From assembly GCA_028826165.1 (NCBI GenBank), contig JAPDFW010000081.1, forward strand, positions 762,501 to 826,500: 64,000 bases of DNA. Direction: 5' to 3'. Source of the stretch: Anaeramoeba ignava (Eukaryota; Metamonada; Anaeramoebidae). The position numbers and the translations under genes were made by a program. Each line of letters opens with the position of its first letter. Position 1 is the stretch's first letter. Shown one piece after another: positions 1-12,900 of this stretch. The notes below the pieces were generated by a model, which searched no databases, was not told the DNA's origin, and worked only from the letters and a program-made list of their open reading frames with translations.

Positions 1-976
1 TATCTTTACGGATTTTTTCACCATAATGTTGTTCATACCATTGTTTAAATGGTGTAGCATCAATTTGAACAATTGCACTTTTAACGAGAGTTTTTGTTCT
101 GACAAGTTCATTATTAGAAGCATTATAAACAACATCAAGGATGTTAGTTTTACGAGAAATAGCTAAAAAATTTCATTAATTTTTATAAATGAATTTTAAT
201 TTTAAATTTTTATAAATGAATTTTAATTTTAAATTTTTATAAATGAATTTTAATTTTTATAAATGATTTTAATTTTAATTTTGATATTAATTTTATAATT
301 TAATTTTAATTTTAATTTTAATTTTATAATTTAATTTTAATTTTATAATTTAATTTTAATTTTAATTTTAATTTTAGTTTTAATTTTAATTTTAATTTTA
401 ATTCAGATTTTAATTTTCATTTTAATTTTAATTTTAATTTTAATTTTAAATTGAATTTTAATTTTAATTTTAATTTTATAATTTAATTTTAAATTTAATT
501 TTAAATTTAATTTTATATTTTAATTTTAAATTTAATTTTAAATTTAATTTTATAATTTAATTTTATATTTTAATTTTAATTTTATAAATGATTTTAATTT
601 TAATTTAATTTTAATTTTATAAATAAATTTTAATTTTAAATTTAATTTTAATTTTATAAATGATTTTAATTTTAATTTTAAATTGAATTTTAATTTTATA
701 AATGATTTTATAAATGAATTTTAATTTTAGTTTTAATTTATTTTCATTCAATTAAAATAATCTACCTTCAGTTCCCCAAGAGAAATTGCCACTATTAAGA
801 CGTAAAGCTCTAAATTTTTGATTTCCACCACGAACTCTAACTAAACGAATTCTTTTTTCACCAAGTTTAGTGTTTGCTGCAGGTCTTCCCATTGTGTGTT
901 TTCTTTTCTTTCTCCATTGTGATTTCTTTGCTCCAGTAAGTCTTTTTTTATGGTCGGAATCTCTACTAATTCCCAT
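1..976 (-). CDS. RPS8: Small-subunit ribosomal protein eS8 (RPS8), 3' end outside window
   Basis: Component of the 40S ribosomal subunit. Exon 1 (976-766) encodes the eS8 N-terminus beginning MGISRDS, with the family blocks [14 protein letters not shown] and [12 protein letters not shown]. The 765-163 intron starts GTAGAT and ends TTTTTTAG. Exon 2 (162-1) restores phase (GAA G|CT) and continues with eS8-like [20 protein letters not shown] and a later QWYEQHYG block, running off the window edge. About 124 of the roughly 200 residues usual for the family are present. Read without splicing, the gene would stop just after GTEGRLF, so the intron is required. It diverges from the RCC1-BTB gene across about 210 nt. 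Identification is firm; only the missing C-terminus is unknown. Confidence 0.96.
163..765 (-). repeat. eS8 intron filled with TTTTAA-type repeat
   Basis: A 603-nt intron made almost wholly of degenerate TTTTAA/TTTTAAATT units, with repeated inserts of the junction motif TTTATAAATGAA. The same junction motif recurs in introns of several other genes in the window. No coding potential is visible. Confidence 0.9.
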
Positions 977-1185
977 TCTAACTTTCTAGAAATTTTTTTT
1001 TAAAAAAAAAATGAAAATTATTTAAAAAAAAAATTTTTTTTTCTTTTTTTTTTTTTTATTTTTTTTTATCATAATTAGTCATTTAAAAAATTAAATTACT
1101 CATTTTTACAAAAGAAGAAAAAATTAATTTAAATTTAAATTAAAAATTTTTTCATTTTTCTTTTTTTCTTTTTAAAAATAAAATA

Positions 1186-3730
1186 ATGAATACTTTTCTT
1201 CCTTGTTTTTCTCAAGAAAATGGAAAACAAATTCTTCATCAATTTAATCAAGATATTATTGAAATTTCTTCAGGAAATTTAACTACTTTAATTACAATTA
1301 AAGAAGGAAATGTTTATCAATATTCTGAAAGAAATTCACCATCAATTTTAAAATTAGATATTTCAAATATAAAACAAGCAAAAGTTGGTTTTAGTCATTT
1401 TATTTTATTAACAAATGATGGTATTGTATTTGGAAAAGGTTCAACTAGATCAGCTTATGGAAGATCACAAAATGATAAACTAGATTTAAATTATCCAAGT
1501 ATATTGAATCAAATGTCAAATATCAAATATTAATTTTGAAATGAATTTTATAAATGAATTTTAATTTTAATATTAATTTTATAAATGAATATTAGTTTTG
1601 ATTTTAATATTAATTTTAATTTTAATTTTAATTTTAATTTTAATTTTAATTTTAATTTTAATTTTAATTTTAATTTTAATTTTAATTTTAATTTTAATTT
1701 TAATTTTAATTTTAATTTTAATTTTAATTTTAATTTTAATTTTAATTTTAATTTTTAATTTAATTTTAATTTTAATTTTAATTTTAATTTTAATTTAATT
1801 TTAATTTTTAATTTTATAAATGAATTTTAATTTTAATTTTAATTTTAATTTTAATTTTAATTTTAATTTTAATTTTAATTTTAATTTTGATTTTGATTTT
1901 AATTTTAATTTTAATTTTAATTTTAATTTTAATTTTAATTTTAATTTTAATTTAATTTTAATTTTAATTTATAAATGAATTTTAATTTATAAATGAATTT
2001 TAATTTTAATTTAGATGACCCATTTTATGAAATTGAATTTTTTAAGCAAAATCACATTTTTATCAAAGCAATAAAAGCAGGATGTTGTCAATCGTATTTT
2101 CTCACTAACCAAGACGATCTTTATGCATGCGGAGTAAATTCAAACGGAGATTGTGGAATCAAAGAATTCATCAGCAAAATCACAGAACCTAAGCTAATAT
2201 ACAAAGGAGTTAAAAGAGTATTCAGTGAAGATTATTCATTTTTTATGTTTTTTGAAGATTTAGAAGGAAATTTTTTTGCTTCAGGAAGAAACGAAGCATC
2301 TCAACTTGGAATTGGAACAAACACTCCACCAAAAGGACCCACAAAAGTTCCTCAATTAAGTGGACAAAGAGTTATTGATATTTCATGTGGATATCAACAT
2401 TCAGCTGCAGTTATTGAGGATGAACTTGGTTTCCATCAAATTTGGATTGCTGGTGGTTCTTTTAAACCTGATGATCGTTTATTTAGAAAAGTCCAAAATT
2501 TTGATTCACAAAAAGTTTTGAATATTTCTTCTCATTGTTGGACTGGAGTATTATTAACAGCCAAAGGAGAACTTTTTATTTTTTCCAAATTCAAAGATTT
2601 TCATCCTCAACCTCTTGATTTTCTTTATCCTTATTCAAATTATCTTTCTTTTTATCGCATTGAAATTGGTTCTTCTTCTATTATTTATCCTGCTTTTATT
2701 TACAAAAGTTTTTTAATTCAAGATCTTGAAAATTTGTTACAAAATAGAATTTTGACAGATATTTCAATACAATCAATTGATAATAAGTTTATTTCTGCAC
2801 ATAAAATTATAATTCTAAAAAGGTTATGTGAAAATTATGAAAATCAAAATGAAAATGAAAATGAAAATCAAAAATGAAAAAGAAAATCAAAATGAAAAAG
2901 AAAATCAAAATGAAAATCAAAATCAAAATCAAAATCAAAATGCAAAATCAAAATCAAAATGAAAATGAAAATCAAAATCAAAATCAAAATGAAAAAGAAA
3001 ATCAAAATGAAAAAGAAAATCAAAATCAAAATCAAAATCAAAATCAAAATGAAAAAGAAAATCAAAATCAAAATGAAAATGAAAACGAAAATCAAAATCA
3101 AAATGAAAAAGAAAATCAAAATCAAAATCAATGAAAATGAAAATGAAAATGAAAATGAAAATGAAAATGAAAATGAAAATGAAAATGAAAATGAAAATCA
3201 AAATCAAAATCAAAATCAAAATCAAATCACTTTTGAAAAAATTATTCAATACTTAAATAAAAAAACTGCTCAGGAAATCGAAAACATATTAACTTTTATA
3301 TATACAGGAGAAATTATCAATTTTAATCAAATTCAAACAATGGGAATAGAACTAAGGAATTGATAATTTTATTGAAAAATATGGAGGAAATGACAAAGTG
3401 GAGAAAATTATTCAAAAAATGTTCAATGATGAATCAACAAAAAATTTTACAATTATTGTTCAGGATCAAGAAATTCATGTTCATAAATTTATTTTGTTTG
3501 CTCGAAGTGAATTATTTCAAGGAATGTTTTTGAATGTTGTTAATGATCTTTCAAACAAAGTATCAGATTATACTGGAAGAACTTATTCTCAAATTAATTC
3601 AATCATTAGAATCTTATATTTTGATAAATTTGATTCTGAAACAGATTCAGAAGTTATTGATGATTTTCAAGATATAATTGATTATTATCAATTAAATTCA
3701 AGATTTATTGAATTATTAAATCAAAAATAA
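1186..3730 (+). CDS. RCC1-repeat and double BTB/POZ domain protein, with frame breaks
   Basis: Likely an adaptor of the RCC1-BTB class common in amoebae; in other eukaryotes BTB domains often recruit cullin-3, but no partner is shown here. Exon 1 (1186-1498) and exon 2 (2015-3730) join in phase (A|AT) across an intron beginning GTATAT. RCC1-type blades follow (LYACGVNSNGDCG, FFASGRNEASQLG, DISCGYQHSAAV), then a BTB core (LTDISIQS, FISAHKIIIL) interrupted by an Asn/Gln/Glu-rich insert, resuming at IENILTFIYTGEI. A second BTB (FTIIVQDQEIHVHKFIL, FQGMFLNV) ends the protein. The reading frame breaks at about 2870, 2941, 3131 and 3354. The first three lie in the repeat; the last is one extra A in a conserved stretch. 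Together they explain the exon length modulo 3. It may be assembly error or a dying gene. Confidence 0.82.
1499..2014 (+). repeat. RCC1-BTB intron filled with TTTTAA repeat
   Basis: A 516-nt intron, GTATAT to AATTTAG, containing long near-perfect runs of the hexamer TTTTAA broken by TTTATAAATGAA junctions. Stop-free reading of the hexamer as Ile-Leu repeats is an artefact. Confidence 0.9.
2847..3219 (+). repeat. Exonic hexamer repeat (GAAAAT/CAAAAT) inside first BTB domain
   Basis: About 370 nt of mixed GAAAAT and CAAAAT hexamers. In one frame they encode Asn alternating with Glu, Gln or Lys, placed between the BTB helix ending IILKRL and the block ITFEKIIQYL. No GT-AG pair inside the stretch gives matching phases, so I treat it as exonic, with single-base slips at about 2870 and 2941 and a two-base loss at about 3131. 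Confidence 0.75.
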
Positions 3731-3992
3731 TAGTCTTATTCAAAAATGATTTGTTTGTATTTCTTTGAAAACAAAAATTTGTAGATTTTATAAAATACTT
3801 ATTAATCAAAATGATTGATTTTTTTTTGGATTTATTTTTTATTGAAAAAAAATTTTTTTGTGGAAAGAAAAACAAGATGAAAATCAAAACTTGATTTTCA
3901 AATTAGAATCAATTAAAATTAATTTAATTGAAATTGGATTTGAAATTGAAATTGAAATTGGATTTGAAATTGGAATTGGATTTGAAATGGAT

Positions 3993-5991
3993 TTAAAAAT
4001 CTGAGTCTTCAATATCAACTTCTTCAAATAATTCGTCTACCATTGGTTTAAGTTTTTGAATCAAAACGTTTTGTTTCTTCATTCTTTCGTTCAAAAACTT
4101 ATTTGTTTCAATAATAGTTTTTGTTTGTTCTCTTTCAACATCCAATTCCCTTAATCTTTTTTGCAAATGAGATTCGAGTTCTGAATATTTACTTCTGTTA
4201 GCTTTTCTTTCTTTTTCAATTTTAGAATGAAGTTTTTGAATATGTTCGTTTCTAGTCTTAATAGCAGAATCAAAACAGGTCTCAAGATCATTAAGAAGAG
4301 AAACCATTTTCTTTTCGAGTTCAATATTATCACTTGATCTTGCATATTCTTTTAATCGATCAATAATATCTTGATGATTATCATCTTCTGGAACAACTAA
4401 ATTTTGAAGTTTTGTACTCATTTCATTTGTGGATTGAGAAAATTGAGAACTTTCACTTGAATCATCGAATTTTGGTCGAAGAAGTGCTTCTGATGGTGCT
4501 GAAAAATTCCTTTCTGAATCTGTTTCTCTGGTACTTCTTTCTCTTCTTAGTTGTGTTGGTGTGTCAAGTTTTTCTTTTGTTTTTCTTATTCGAGTTGTCT
4601 TTCTTACTACTGCTTGAATTACTGGTTCTCCATCTAAGCTAATGAAAGAAGCCCATACATGTGCAAAGAAGTGATTTTGTTGCATATCTATATGTTCCCA
4701 ATCGAAATCGTAACAACCTTGTTCAGAACTTTTTAAATTGAAATTTTGATTTGATTATTAAATATTATTATTAAATATTATTATTAAATATTATTATTAA
4801 ATATTATTATTTAATATTATTATTATTAAATATTATTATTAAATATTATTAATTATTGAATATTATTATTAAATATTATTATTAAATATTATTATTATTA
4901 TTAAATATTATCATTTTGAATAACTTCAAATTTGATCAAAATTTCAAATAATCAAAATCAAATTCAAATAAATTTCAAATTTAATCAAAATTTCAAAATA
5001 TTAATCAAAAAAATAATTCAAATAAATTTCCAATCAAATTATTTCAAAAATAAAAATATCAAAATAATCAAATCAAATTAAATCAAATATCAAAATATTA
5101 AATTAAATTAAATCAAATTAAATTAAATTAAAATTAAATCAAATATTAAATTAAATTAAATTAAATTAAATCAAATATTAAATTTAAATTAAATTAAATT
5201 AAATTAAATTATTTCAAATTAAATCAAAATAATCAAATCAAATTAAATCAAATTACCAAAATATTAAATTAAATTAAATCAAATATTAAATTTAAATTAA
5301 ATTAAATTTAAATTAAATTATCAAATTAAATTAAATTAAATTAAATCAAATTACCAAAATATTAAATTATCAAAATAATCAAACAGAAATATAAAATGTG
5401 AAAATAGCAAATCACAAAAATGTCAAATTAAATTAAAATATTTATTCAAAAATTAAATTAAAATTCAAAAATTAAATTTATTCAAAAATTAAATTAAATC
5501 CAAAATAAATTAAATTAAATTAAATCCAAAATAATTCAAATATTTTATTCAACTATTGAATATATGAAAATATTCAAAATATTTAATTCAAATACTCAAA
5601 TATTCAAATAATTTATTTCAAATAAATCAAAGTATTTTATTAAAATAATTAATTCAAATATTCAATTCAAGTGATCAAAAGGAATTATTTTTTTTTTTGA
5701 AATAACTTACGTTATAGTTTTGTGTACACACTCCATTGCAGCTAAAGAAGAATCCTTACCCAAATGAGGTTGAGTTGGAGGAGAAAAAGCACTGATCCCA
5801 AAACCAATGATTTGATCTTTTGAGCGACCCCCCATCATTCTAACAAAAGAATCATTTGCAAAAACACACATTTCTTTCTGATCAACTATAACAATTGATT
5901 CTATTGTGTTTTCTAGTTTTTGAAAGTACTTCTTCTTTTTTCTTTTGGATATTTTTACTTGCGCTTTTGTTGGATCAAATGTATTCCCCAT
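3993..5991 (-). CDS. PAS-domain protein with C-terminal coiled coil
   Basis: Exon 1 (5991-5711) and exon 2 (4728-3993) join in phase across a 982-nt intron with a strong GTAAGT donor, giving about 338 residues. Residues 22-140 look like a PAS sensor domain: ESIVIVDQKEMCVFANDSFVRMMGG, in which the FANDSF helix and following glycines are typical, continuing over the intron to YDFDWEHIDMQ and VWASFISLDGEPVIQAVVRK. A basic Arg/Lys/Thr-rich linker and Ser-rich segment follow, then a charged heptad-like region (about 200-325) suggesting a coiled coil, ending in an acidic tail. No kinase or DNA-binding domain is present, so it may be a regulatory partner. It diverges from the GSK3 gene. The ligand and function cannot be read from the sequence. 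Confidence 0.75.
4729..5710 (-). repeat. Long intron of PAS gene, TATTAAATAT and AAATTAAATC repeats
   Basis: The intron runs from the GTAAGT donor to CAATTTAAAAAG. It holds ATTATTAAATATT units near the acceptor and degenerate AAATTAAATC/AAATATTCAA units elsewhere. No open coding segment or RNA gene is visible. Confidence 0.85.
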
Positions 5992-6460
5992 TTCTGTTTT
6001 TAATTTTGTTTTAAATTTTTAAGTTTTTTAAAAAAAAAAAAATAACAAACTGTTTGATAAAATTTAAAAAGAAAAATGATTTGGATTAAAAAAAAAATTT
6101 TTTTCTTAATGATTTCTGATTTGGATTTTTTTTTTAAATCAAAAAATAAAAAGGAAAATAAAAAGGAAATTAAAAGGAAATTAAAAAGGAAAATAAAAGG
6201 AAATTAAAAGGAAATTTTTTAATTTAAATTTTGATCTATATAAAAATTTTTAATATATAAAAAAATATTAAAAATAATAAAAGAAATATATAAGAAAAAA
6301 TATGAATGAGTTAATAATTTTTATAAAAAATGAATAATTTTTTTATTTTTTTTATTTTTAATTTTTTTTTCATTTTTTTTCTCTTTTTCCTTTCTTTTAA
6401 TTTCTTTTTATTATTTTTAATTAGTCCGGAATAAAAAATTTATAATAAATATTATAAGGA
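5992..6460 (+). other. Divergent intergenic region (PAS gene / GSK3)
   Basis: 469 nt of A/T-rich DNA with homopolymer tracts and short AAAAGGAAATT repeats at about 6150-6215. It must hold both promoters, but no defined element such as a TATA box can be supported against this base composition. Confidence 0.5.
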
Positions 6461-7064
6461 ATGAGTGATTCAAGTGAATCAATTCCAAAATCACGAGTAG
6501 TTAAATATAGAGCAGAAAAAATAATTGGAAAAGGAGCTTTTGGATTAGTTTATAAAGCAACTGTTGTTGAAACTGGAGAAATAGTTGCAATAAAAAAAGT
6601 TCTTCAAGATCAAAGATATAAAGTAACGCTCAACAAAAAGCAAAAATTAAAATTAAAATTCATTTAAAATTAAAATTAAAATTAAAATTAAATCAAAATT
6701 AAAATTAAAATTAAAATTAAAATTAAAATTAAAATTCATTTATAAAATTAAAATTAAAATTAAAATTAAAATTAAAATTAAAATTCATTTATAAAATTAA
6801 AATTAAAATTAAAATTAAATTTAAAATTAAAATTCATTTATAAAATTAAAATTCATTTAAAATTAAAATTTAAATTAAAATTAAAATTAAATTTAAATTA
6901 AAATTAAAATCAAAATTAAAATTAAAATTAAAATTAAAATTAAAATTAAAATTAAAATTAAAATTAAAATTCATTTAAAATTAAAATTAAAATTAAAATT
7001 AAAATTAAAATTCATATTAAAATATAAAATTAAAATTAATATTAAAATTAAAATCAAAATCAAA

Positions 7065-7104
<40 letters not shown>

Positions 7105-9714
7105 TTCTTCACTTAGAATCGTGAATTATCAATTATGAAGCAGCTCGATCATATAAATATTATTAAACTTCAGAATTATTTTTACACACATAATGAAACT
7201 GTGACTTTATCAAATACTTTTTTTTATAAAAAGAAATTATTTGCTTTTTGTTTTTTGTTTTTTGTTTTTTGCTTATTTTATTTTGTTTTTTTCTTTAGGA
7301 AAAAGAAATTTTTTTAAATCTTGTTCTTGATTATATTCCTGATACTGTTTCTCGTTTAAGTAAACGATATAGAAAAAGAAAACAATTAATGCCTTTAATT
7401 TGGATTAAAGGTAATTGAAAAATTTTATTATTAAATTTATTTATTAAATTTATTATTAAATTTATTATTAAATTTATTTATTAAATTTATTTATTAAATT
7501 TATTTATTAATTTATTAATTTATTAATTTATTTATTAATTTATTATTATTAAATTTATTATTAAATTTATTTATTAATTTATTATTAAATTTATTTATTA
7601 ATTTATTTATTAATTTATTATTAAATTTATTATTAAATTTATTTATTAATTTATTTATTAATTTATTTATTAATTTATTATTAATTTTTATTTATTAATT
7701 TATTTATTTAATTTATTTATTATTTATTAATTTATTATTAAATTTATTTATTAATTTATTATTAAATTTATTTATTAATTTATTATTAAATTTATTTATT
7801 AATTTATTATTAAATTTATTTATTAATTTATTTTAAATTTATTTATTAATTTATTTATTAAATTTATTATTAAATTTATTTATTAAATTTATTATTAAAT
7901 TTATTTTTTATTTATTTTTAATTTATTTTAATTTATTTATTTATTTTTTAATTTATTATTAAATTTATTTATAAATTTATTATTAAATTTATTTATAAAT
8001 TTATTATTAAATTTATTATTAAATTTATTATTAATTTATTATTTAATTTATTATTTAATTTATTTATTAATTTATTTATTTATTTATTAATTTATTATTA
8101 AATTTATTTATTAATTTATTATTAAATTTATTTATTAATTTATTAATTTATTATTAAATTTATTTATTAATTTATTAATTTATTATTAAATTTATTTATT
8201 AATTTATTTAAAAGCTTTTTATATATCAATTATGCAGAGCAGAATCATATCTTCACAAACTGGGAATTTGCCATCGAGACATTAAACCACAAAACCTTTT
8301 GATCGATCTCGACACAGGATATTTGAAATTATGCGACTTTGGAAGGTAAAAAACAAACCAAGAGCGAAAGAACAAAATTAATAGGGATTGTTTAATTGAA
8401 AATAATAGTGCAAAGGCACTTGTTAAAGGGCAGAGTAACATATCTTATATTTGCTCAAGATTTTATCGCGCGCCTGAGCTCATTTTCGGAGCCACTGAAT
8501 ATACAACAAATATCGGTACTAAATCATACATTTTATTGATAAAACAAACACTCATCTTCTTCTTAATAGTTTGATTCAACTTTTATTGATTATTTTTCTG
8601 TTAAATTAATTATTATCAATTTCAATTATCCCCAAAATGTATATTTTTTCGACCATTTTTTTCTCGACCTGCGAAATGAATCAATGAAATGATTTAATGG
8701 GTCACAACACTTCTCCTACCAAACAAAACGTGTATAAAGACATCTGGTCAACAGGCTGTATTTTTGCTGAACTTTTGCTTGGAAGACCAATTTTCCCAGG
8801 TGAAAGTGGAATTGGCCAACTTGTTGAAATTATCAAGGTTTTAGGGACACCTTCAAGACAAGAAATCAAGGAAATGAATCCTGATTATACCAAATACGAT
8901 TTTCCCCAAATCCAACCGAAACCTTTATTTTCCTTTTTCCCACAAAGCACTTCTTCTGAAGCCTTGGATTGTCTTTCAAAGATTCTTGTATATACTCCTA
9001 CTCAACGTTTAAAACCGTTAGAAATTTGTGCTCATCCGTTTTTTGATGAATTAAGATCTCCAAATACTCTTCTTCCAAATGGAAACTCACTTCCTTCTTT
9101 ATTTGATTTCTCAACTCAAGGTTTTAATTTTAATTTTAATTTTTTATCCGATTTTAATTATAATTATAATTTTAATTTTATTTTTGATTTAATTTTAATT
9201 TTAATTTTAAATTTTTTATCCGATTTTAATTTTAATTTTAATTTTAATTTTAATTTTAATTTTAATTTTAATTTTAATTTTAATTTTGATTTAATTTTAA
9301 TTTAAATTTTAATTTTAATTTTAATTTTAATTTTAATTTTAATTTTAATTTTAATTTTAATTTTAATTTTAATTTTAATTTTAATTTTAATTTTAATTTT
9401 AATTTTAATTTTAATTTTAATTTTAATTTTAATTTTAAAATTTTAATTTTTTCAAATTCAAATTTTAATTTTAAAAAATTTTAATTTTAATTTTAAAATT
9501 TTAATTTTTAATTTTTATCCGATTTTAATTTTAATTTTATTTTTAATTTTTAATTTTAATTTTTAATTTTTCTTTTATTTAATAAAAAATTGAAATTGAA
9601 TTGGAAGGCGTTTCTCCTTCTGTTATTGAAAAATTAATTCCAAATAATTTGCCTAAAAATTTATCTTTTTCAAATTCAAATGAACAGGAGAAAAAAATTT
9701 CTAATCAAAAATAG
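6461..9714 (+). CDS. GSK3: GSK3/shaggy-type Ser/Thr protein kinase
   Basis: Seven exons: 6461-6622, 7117-7200, 7299-7410, 8215-8345, 8409-8515, 8740-9120 and 9608-9714. Diagnostic GSK3 features are all visible: Gly loop IGKGAFG (22-28), VAIKKVLQD with catalytic Lys45, NRELSIM carrying the priming-phosphate Arg, [16 protein letters not shown] with the phosphate-pocket Lys, and [19 protein letters not shown] with the activation-loop Tyr. The C-lobe has [22 protein letters not shown] and THPFFDELR-like [10 protein letters not shown]. The inhibitory N-terminal RxxS of animal GSK3 is absent. All joins keep phase except exon 3 to exon 4, which is off by one base beside a run of five T's. A skip to the AG at 8238 would keep phase but delete the LFIYQL helix. 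Expected to phosphorylate primed substrates in the cytosol. Confidence 0.95.
6623..7116 (+). repeat. GSK3 intron 1, AAATTA repeat ending in (ATA)n
   Basis: Donor GTAACG, then hexamer AAATTA arrays with TTCATTTATAAAAT junctions, then a trinucleotide ATA run at about 7065-7101 just before the acceptor TTCACTTAG. Confidence 0.9.
7411..8214 (+). repeat. GSK3 intron 3, TTTATTAAATTTATTA repeat
   Basis: An 804-nt intron composed of TTTATT(A/T)AAT units with little else. Donor GTAATT, acceptor ATTTAAAAG. The unit differs from the repeat in intron 1 of the same gene. Confidence 0.88.
9121..9607 (+). repeat. GSK3 intron 6, TTTTAA repeat with TTATCCGATTTTAA motifs
   Basis: Donor is GTTTTA directly at the start of the hexamer array, acceptor GGAAG. 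Contains several copies of TTTTTATCCGATTTTAA, a variant also found in the nearby anoctamin intron (10252-10721), indicating local sharing of repeat variants between neighbouring genes. Confidence 0.85.
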
Positions 9715-9985
9715 AAATCTATTTGTTTTCTATTTTCTATTTTCTATTTCTTTTTTTTTTTTTCTTTTTTTTTGATAATAAAAAAAAAACTTGAAATTGA
9801 TTTGAAATTTTTTTTTATCAATCAAATTGAAAGAAGAAAAAAAAAAAGAAAGAAAATTTTTTTTTTTGCTTCTTTTGGGAATTTTGACTTGAACTTGAAA
9901 TAAGTTTTTTTTTTGTCAAAATTCTTTCAAATAAGAAAGAGAAAAAGAAAAAAGAAAAATGAAAAAGAAAAAGTGAAAAAAAAAC

Positions 9986-12900
9986 TTATTTTTCTTGTGT
10001 TGATTCATCCAAAAGACTTCGATCGAAAAATTGGGTTTTTGTAACTGGAGAAGCTAATCGATTTTCATAAATATCTTTTTGGAATGCATCTTCAACTTCT
10101 TGAGGTACATCTGGAATTATATATCTTAAAGATATTTTGATGAAAACTAAAATATGTTCTGCAGCAACTAAAAACCATAATTCTTGAGCATCACTAATAC
10201 TGCTATCAAAGTAAGGATCTAATTGATCTTTTGAAGCGATTGCAACAAAAGCTAATTTTTAAATTTTAATTTTAATTTTTTATCCGATTTTAAATTTAAT
10301 TTTGATTTTAATTTTTTATCCAATTTTAATATTAATTTTAATTTTAGTTTTAATTTTAATTTTAATTATAATTTTAATTTTATATTTGAATTTTAATTTT
10401 AATTTTATTTATAAATTTAATTTTAATTTTAATTTGAATTTTAATTTTAATTTTAATTTGAATTTTAATTTTAATTTTAATTTGAATTTTAATTTTAATT
10501 ATTATTTGAATTTTAATTTTTTATCCGATTTTAATTTTAATTTAAATTTTAATTTTAATTTTTAATTTTAATTTTAATATTAATTTTGATTTAATTTTAA
10601 TTTAAATTTTAATTTTAATTTTAATTTTATTTTTAATTTTAATTATAATTATAATTTTGATTTTAATTTTAGTTTTAAATTTTAATATTAATTTTGATTT
10701 AATTTTTTAAGCTAAAATTACCAGTGTTAGAAATAATAATTAAAAATGCCATAATTTCAAGAATTGTTAACCAAGTTCCAATTCCATTTGCTGGACGTGG
10801 TTCAGGACGCTAGAAACAAATAAAGACAAATAGAAACAAATAGAAACAAATAGAAATAAATAAATATAAATATTTTAAATATAAATAAATTTAAATAAAT
10901 AAATCTAAAAAAATATTAACCTTCATTGCACGTAATTTGTAAGAATCACTTCGAATCTCAATAACATTATTCAAAAGAGCCAAAATAGCAGAAACAGGAA
11001 AAACGGTTGAAAATAAAGAAACATAACCAAGTTGGATCATCATTTCCGAGTAGTCATCAATAGTATAATCATAACGAGGGAATTTACTTTGAGTTTCAAT
11101 AGGGGAAATTTGGATCATATCAAGACCCATCTCTTGAAGCGCTCGAAGCTTCTTTTTCTGCTTTCTGATCTTGAGTTTTCCGCGGATCCAAGGAATCAAA
11201 ACCTCCTGAACATTTCCGATTGCCTGTCGGAAAATCAGGATGGAAGACAACTGAGCGGAGAGATATGTGGGATCTTTTGCGATAAAAGCTATGCAGAACA
11301 AAGCGGTGAAGGAGTTGATGAACTGAAAAAGGAAGAATTTGACAATCAGCGCGTTCTCATAATCTGTGTCTGTGCGATGGTTTTCCCAATCGTTCAACAA
11401 CGGTGCCACTTTTTGGAATAAGTAATTCAAAACGAAGATGCAAACACCCGTCGCAATACTGTACCCGATCATTTCATTTGTGGGGAGATGACGCTCGTTT
11501 TCCAGGAGACGTTTTCTGTTGATCTCGACCGAAGCAACAATTGCAATTGCAATAAAAACACAAACAACAGAATAAGTGATAATGTACTTAAACTTGCGTT
11601 TCCATCCTGGATAATACGGTTCTTCTTCCCCGGTGATTTCTGATACAACCATTTTTCCACGGAATTCGGGCCGTATCTGCTCCTCCCGCTCGTAGAACAA
11701 TGTGTCCCAATGCAATGCTTTTGTGTATGATTTTCTTTTCCAAAATTCAATAAAAACTGTGATCCATATTGCTAAGATAAACGAATAGAAAAGTGCTGAT
11801 GGCGGCGCGGGTGTATGCTGCTTCAGTTGTATGATCCCAAATGGTATTGATATTATCGATAAAAGTATAAGCCATTTTGTGTAGAATCCTAAATATGTGA
11901 AATAAAATGCGACGTTTTCCCCAAAATAATCTCGCACTTTGTCAAGCGGTTGAGATGGTCGGCAGCTTTTAGACCATCTGTTAATTAGTGGATCAAGTTC
12001 AGAATAATTATGGAGTGCGAAGATATCTGTCACATATTTTCGTTTGATAAGCTTAGTTGGATCTTTAATTATGAATTTTATTTGAATTTTAATTTTAATT
12101 TTAATTTTAATTTTATAAATGAATTTTAATTTTAATTTAAATTTTAATTTTATTTTAATTTTAATTTTATAAATGAATTTAAATTTTATAAATGAATTTA
12201 AATTTTATAAATGAATTTTATAAATGAATTTTATTTTTAATTTTATAAATGAATTTTAATTTGTGATTTGATTATAAAATGTAAGTAATTTACTCAATCC
12301 ACATCCACCATCTTTTTTTCTTGTTTCTATTATTGTTCGTATGATTTTTTGTCTTTTAATAAAATTGAATAATTTTTTTTTATAAATAAAAAATTAAAAA
12401 ATAAAATGTTATTGAATTTGTTTTACCTTTCAGAACTTGTAAACATGCATTCTTCTGTTGCTCTTTTATATAAACCTTTTTTACTAGAAATAAATTCAGC
12501 ATATCCAAGATTATCTTCTTCTGTTGGGCCTAAAATTTGAATTCTTAATTTGGATTTTTCTGCCCATTCTTCAAGAGTTTTATTTGTCGCTCCAATTTCT
12601 AATTTAAATATAAATTTAAATATAAATATAAATATAAATATAAATATAAATATAAATATAAATATAAAAATAATTATAAATTTAAAAATATAAATATAAA
12701 TATAAATATAAATATAAATATAAATATAAATATAAATATAAATATAAATATAAATATAAATATAAATATAAATATAAATATAATTATAAATATAATTATA
12801 AATATAAATATAAATATAAATATAAATATAAATATAAATATAAATATAATTATAAATTCAATTATAAATTCAAATATAAATATAAATATAAATATAAATA

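Noticed and set aside
5707-5991. Stand-alone 94-residue PAS protein
   Set aside because: It ends at a GTAAGT donor in mid-domain, and the missing PAS half is found in phase at 4728.
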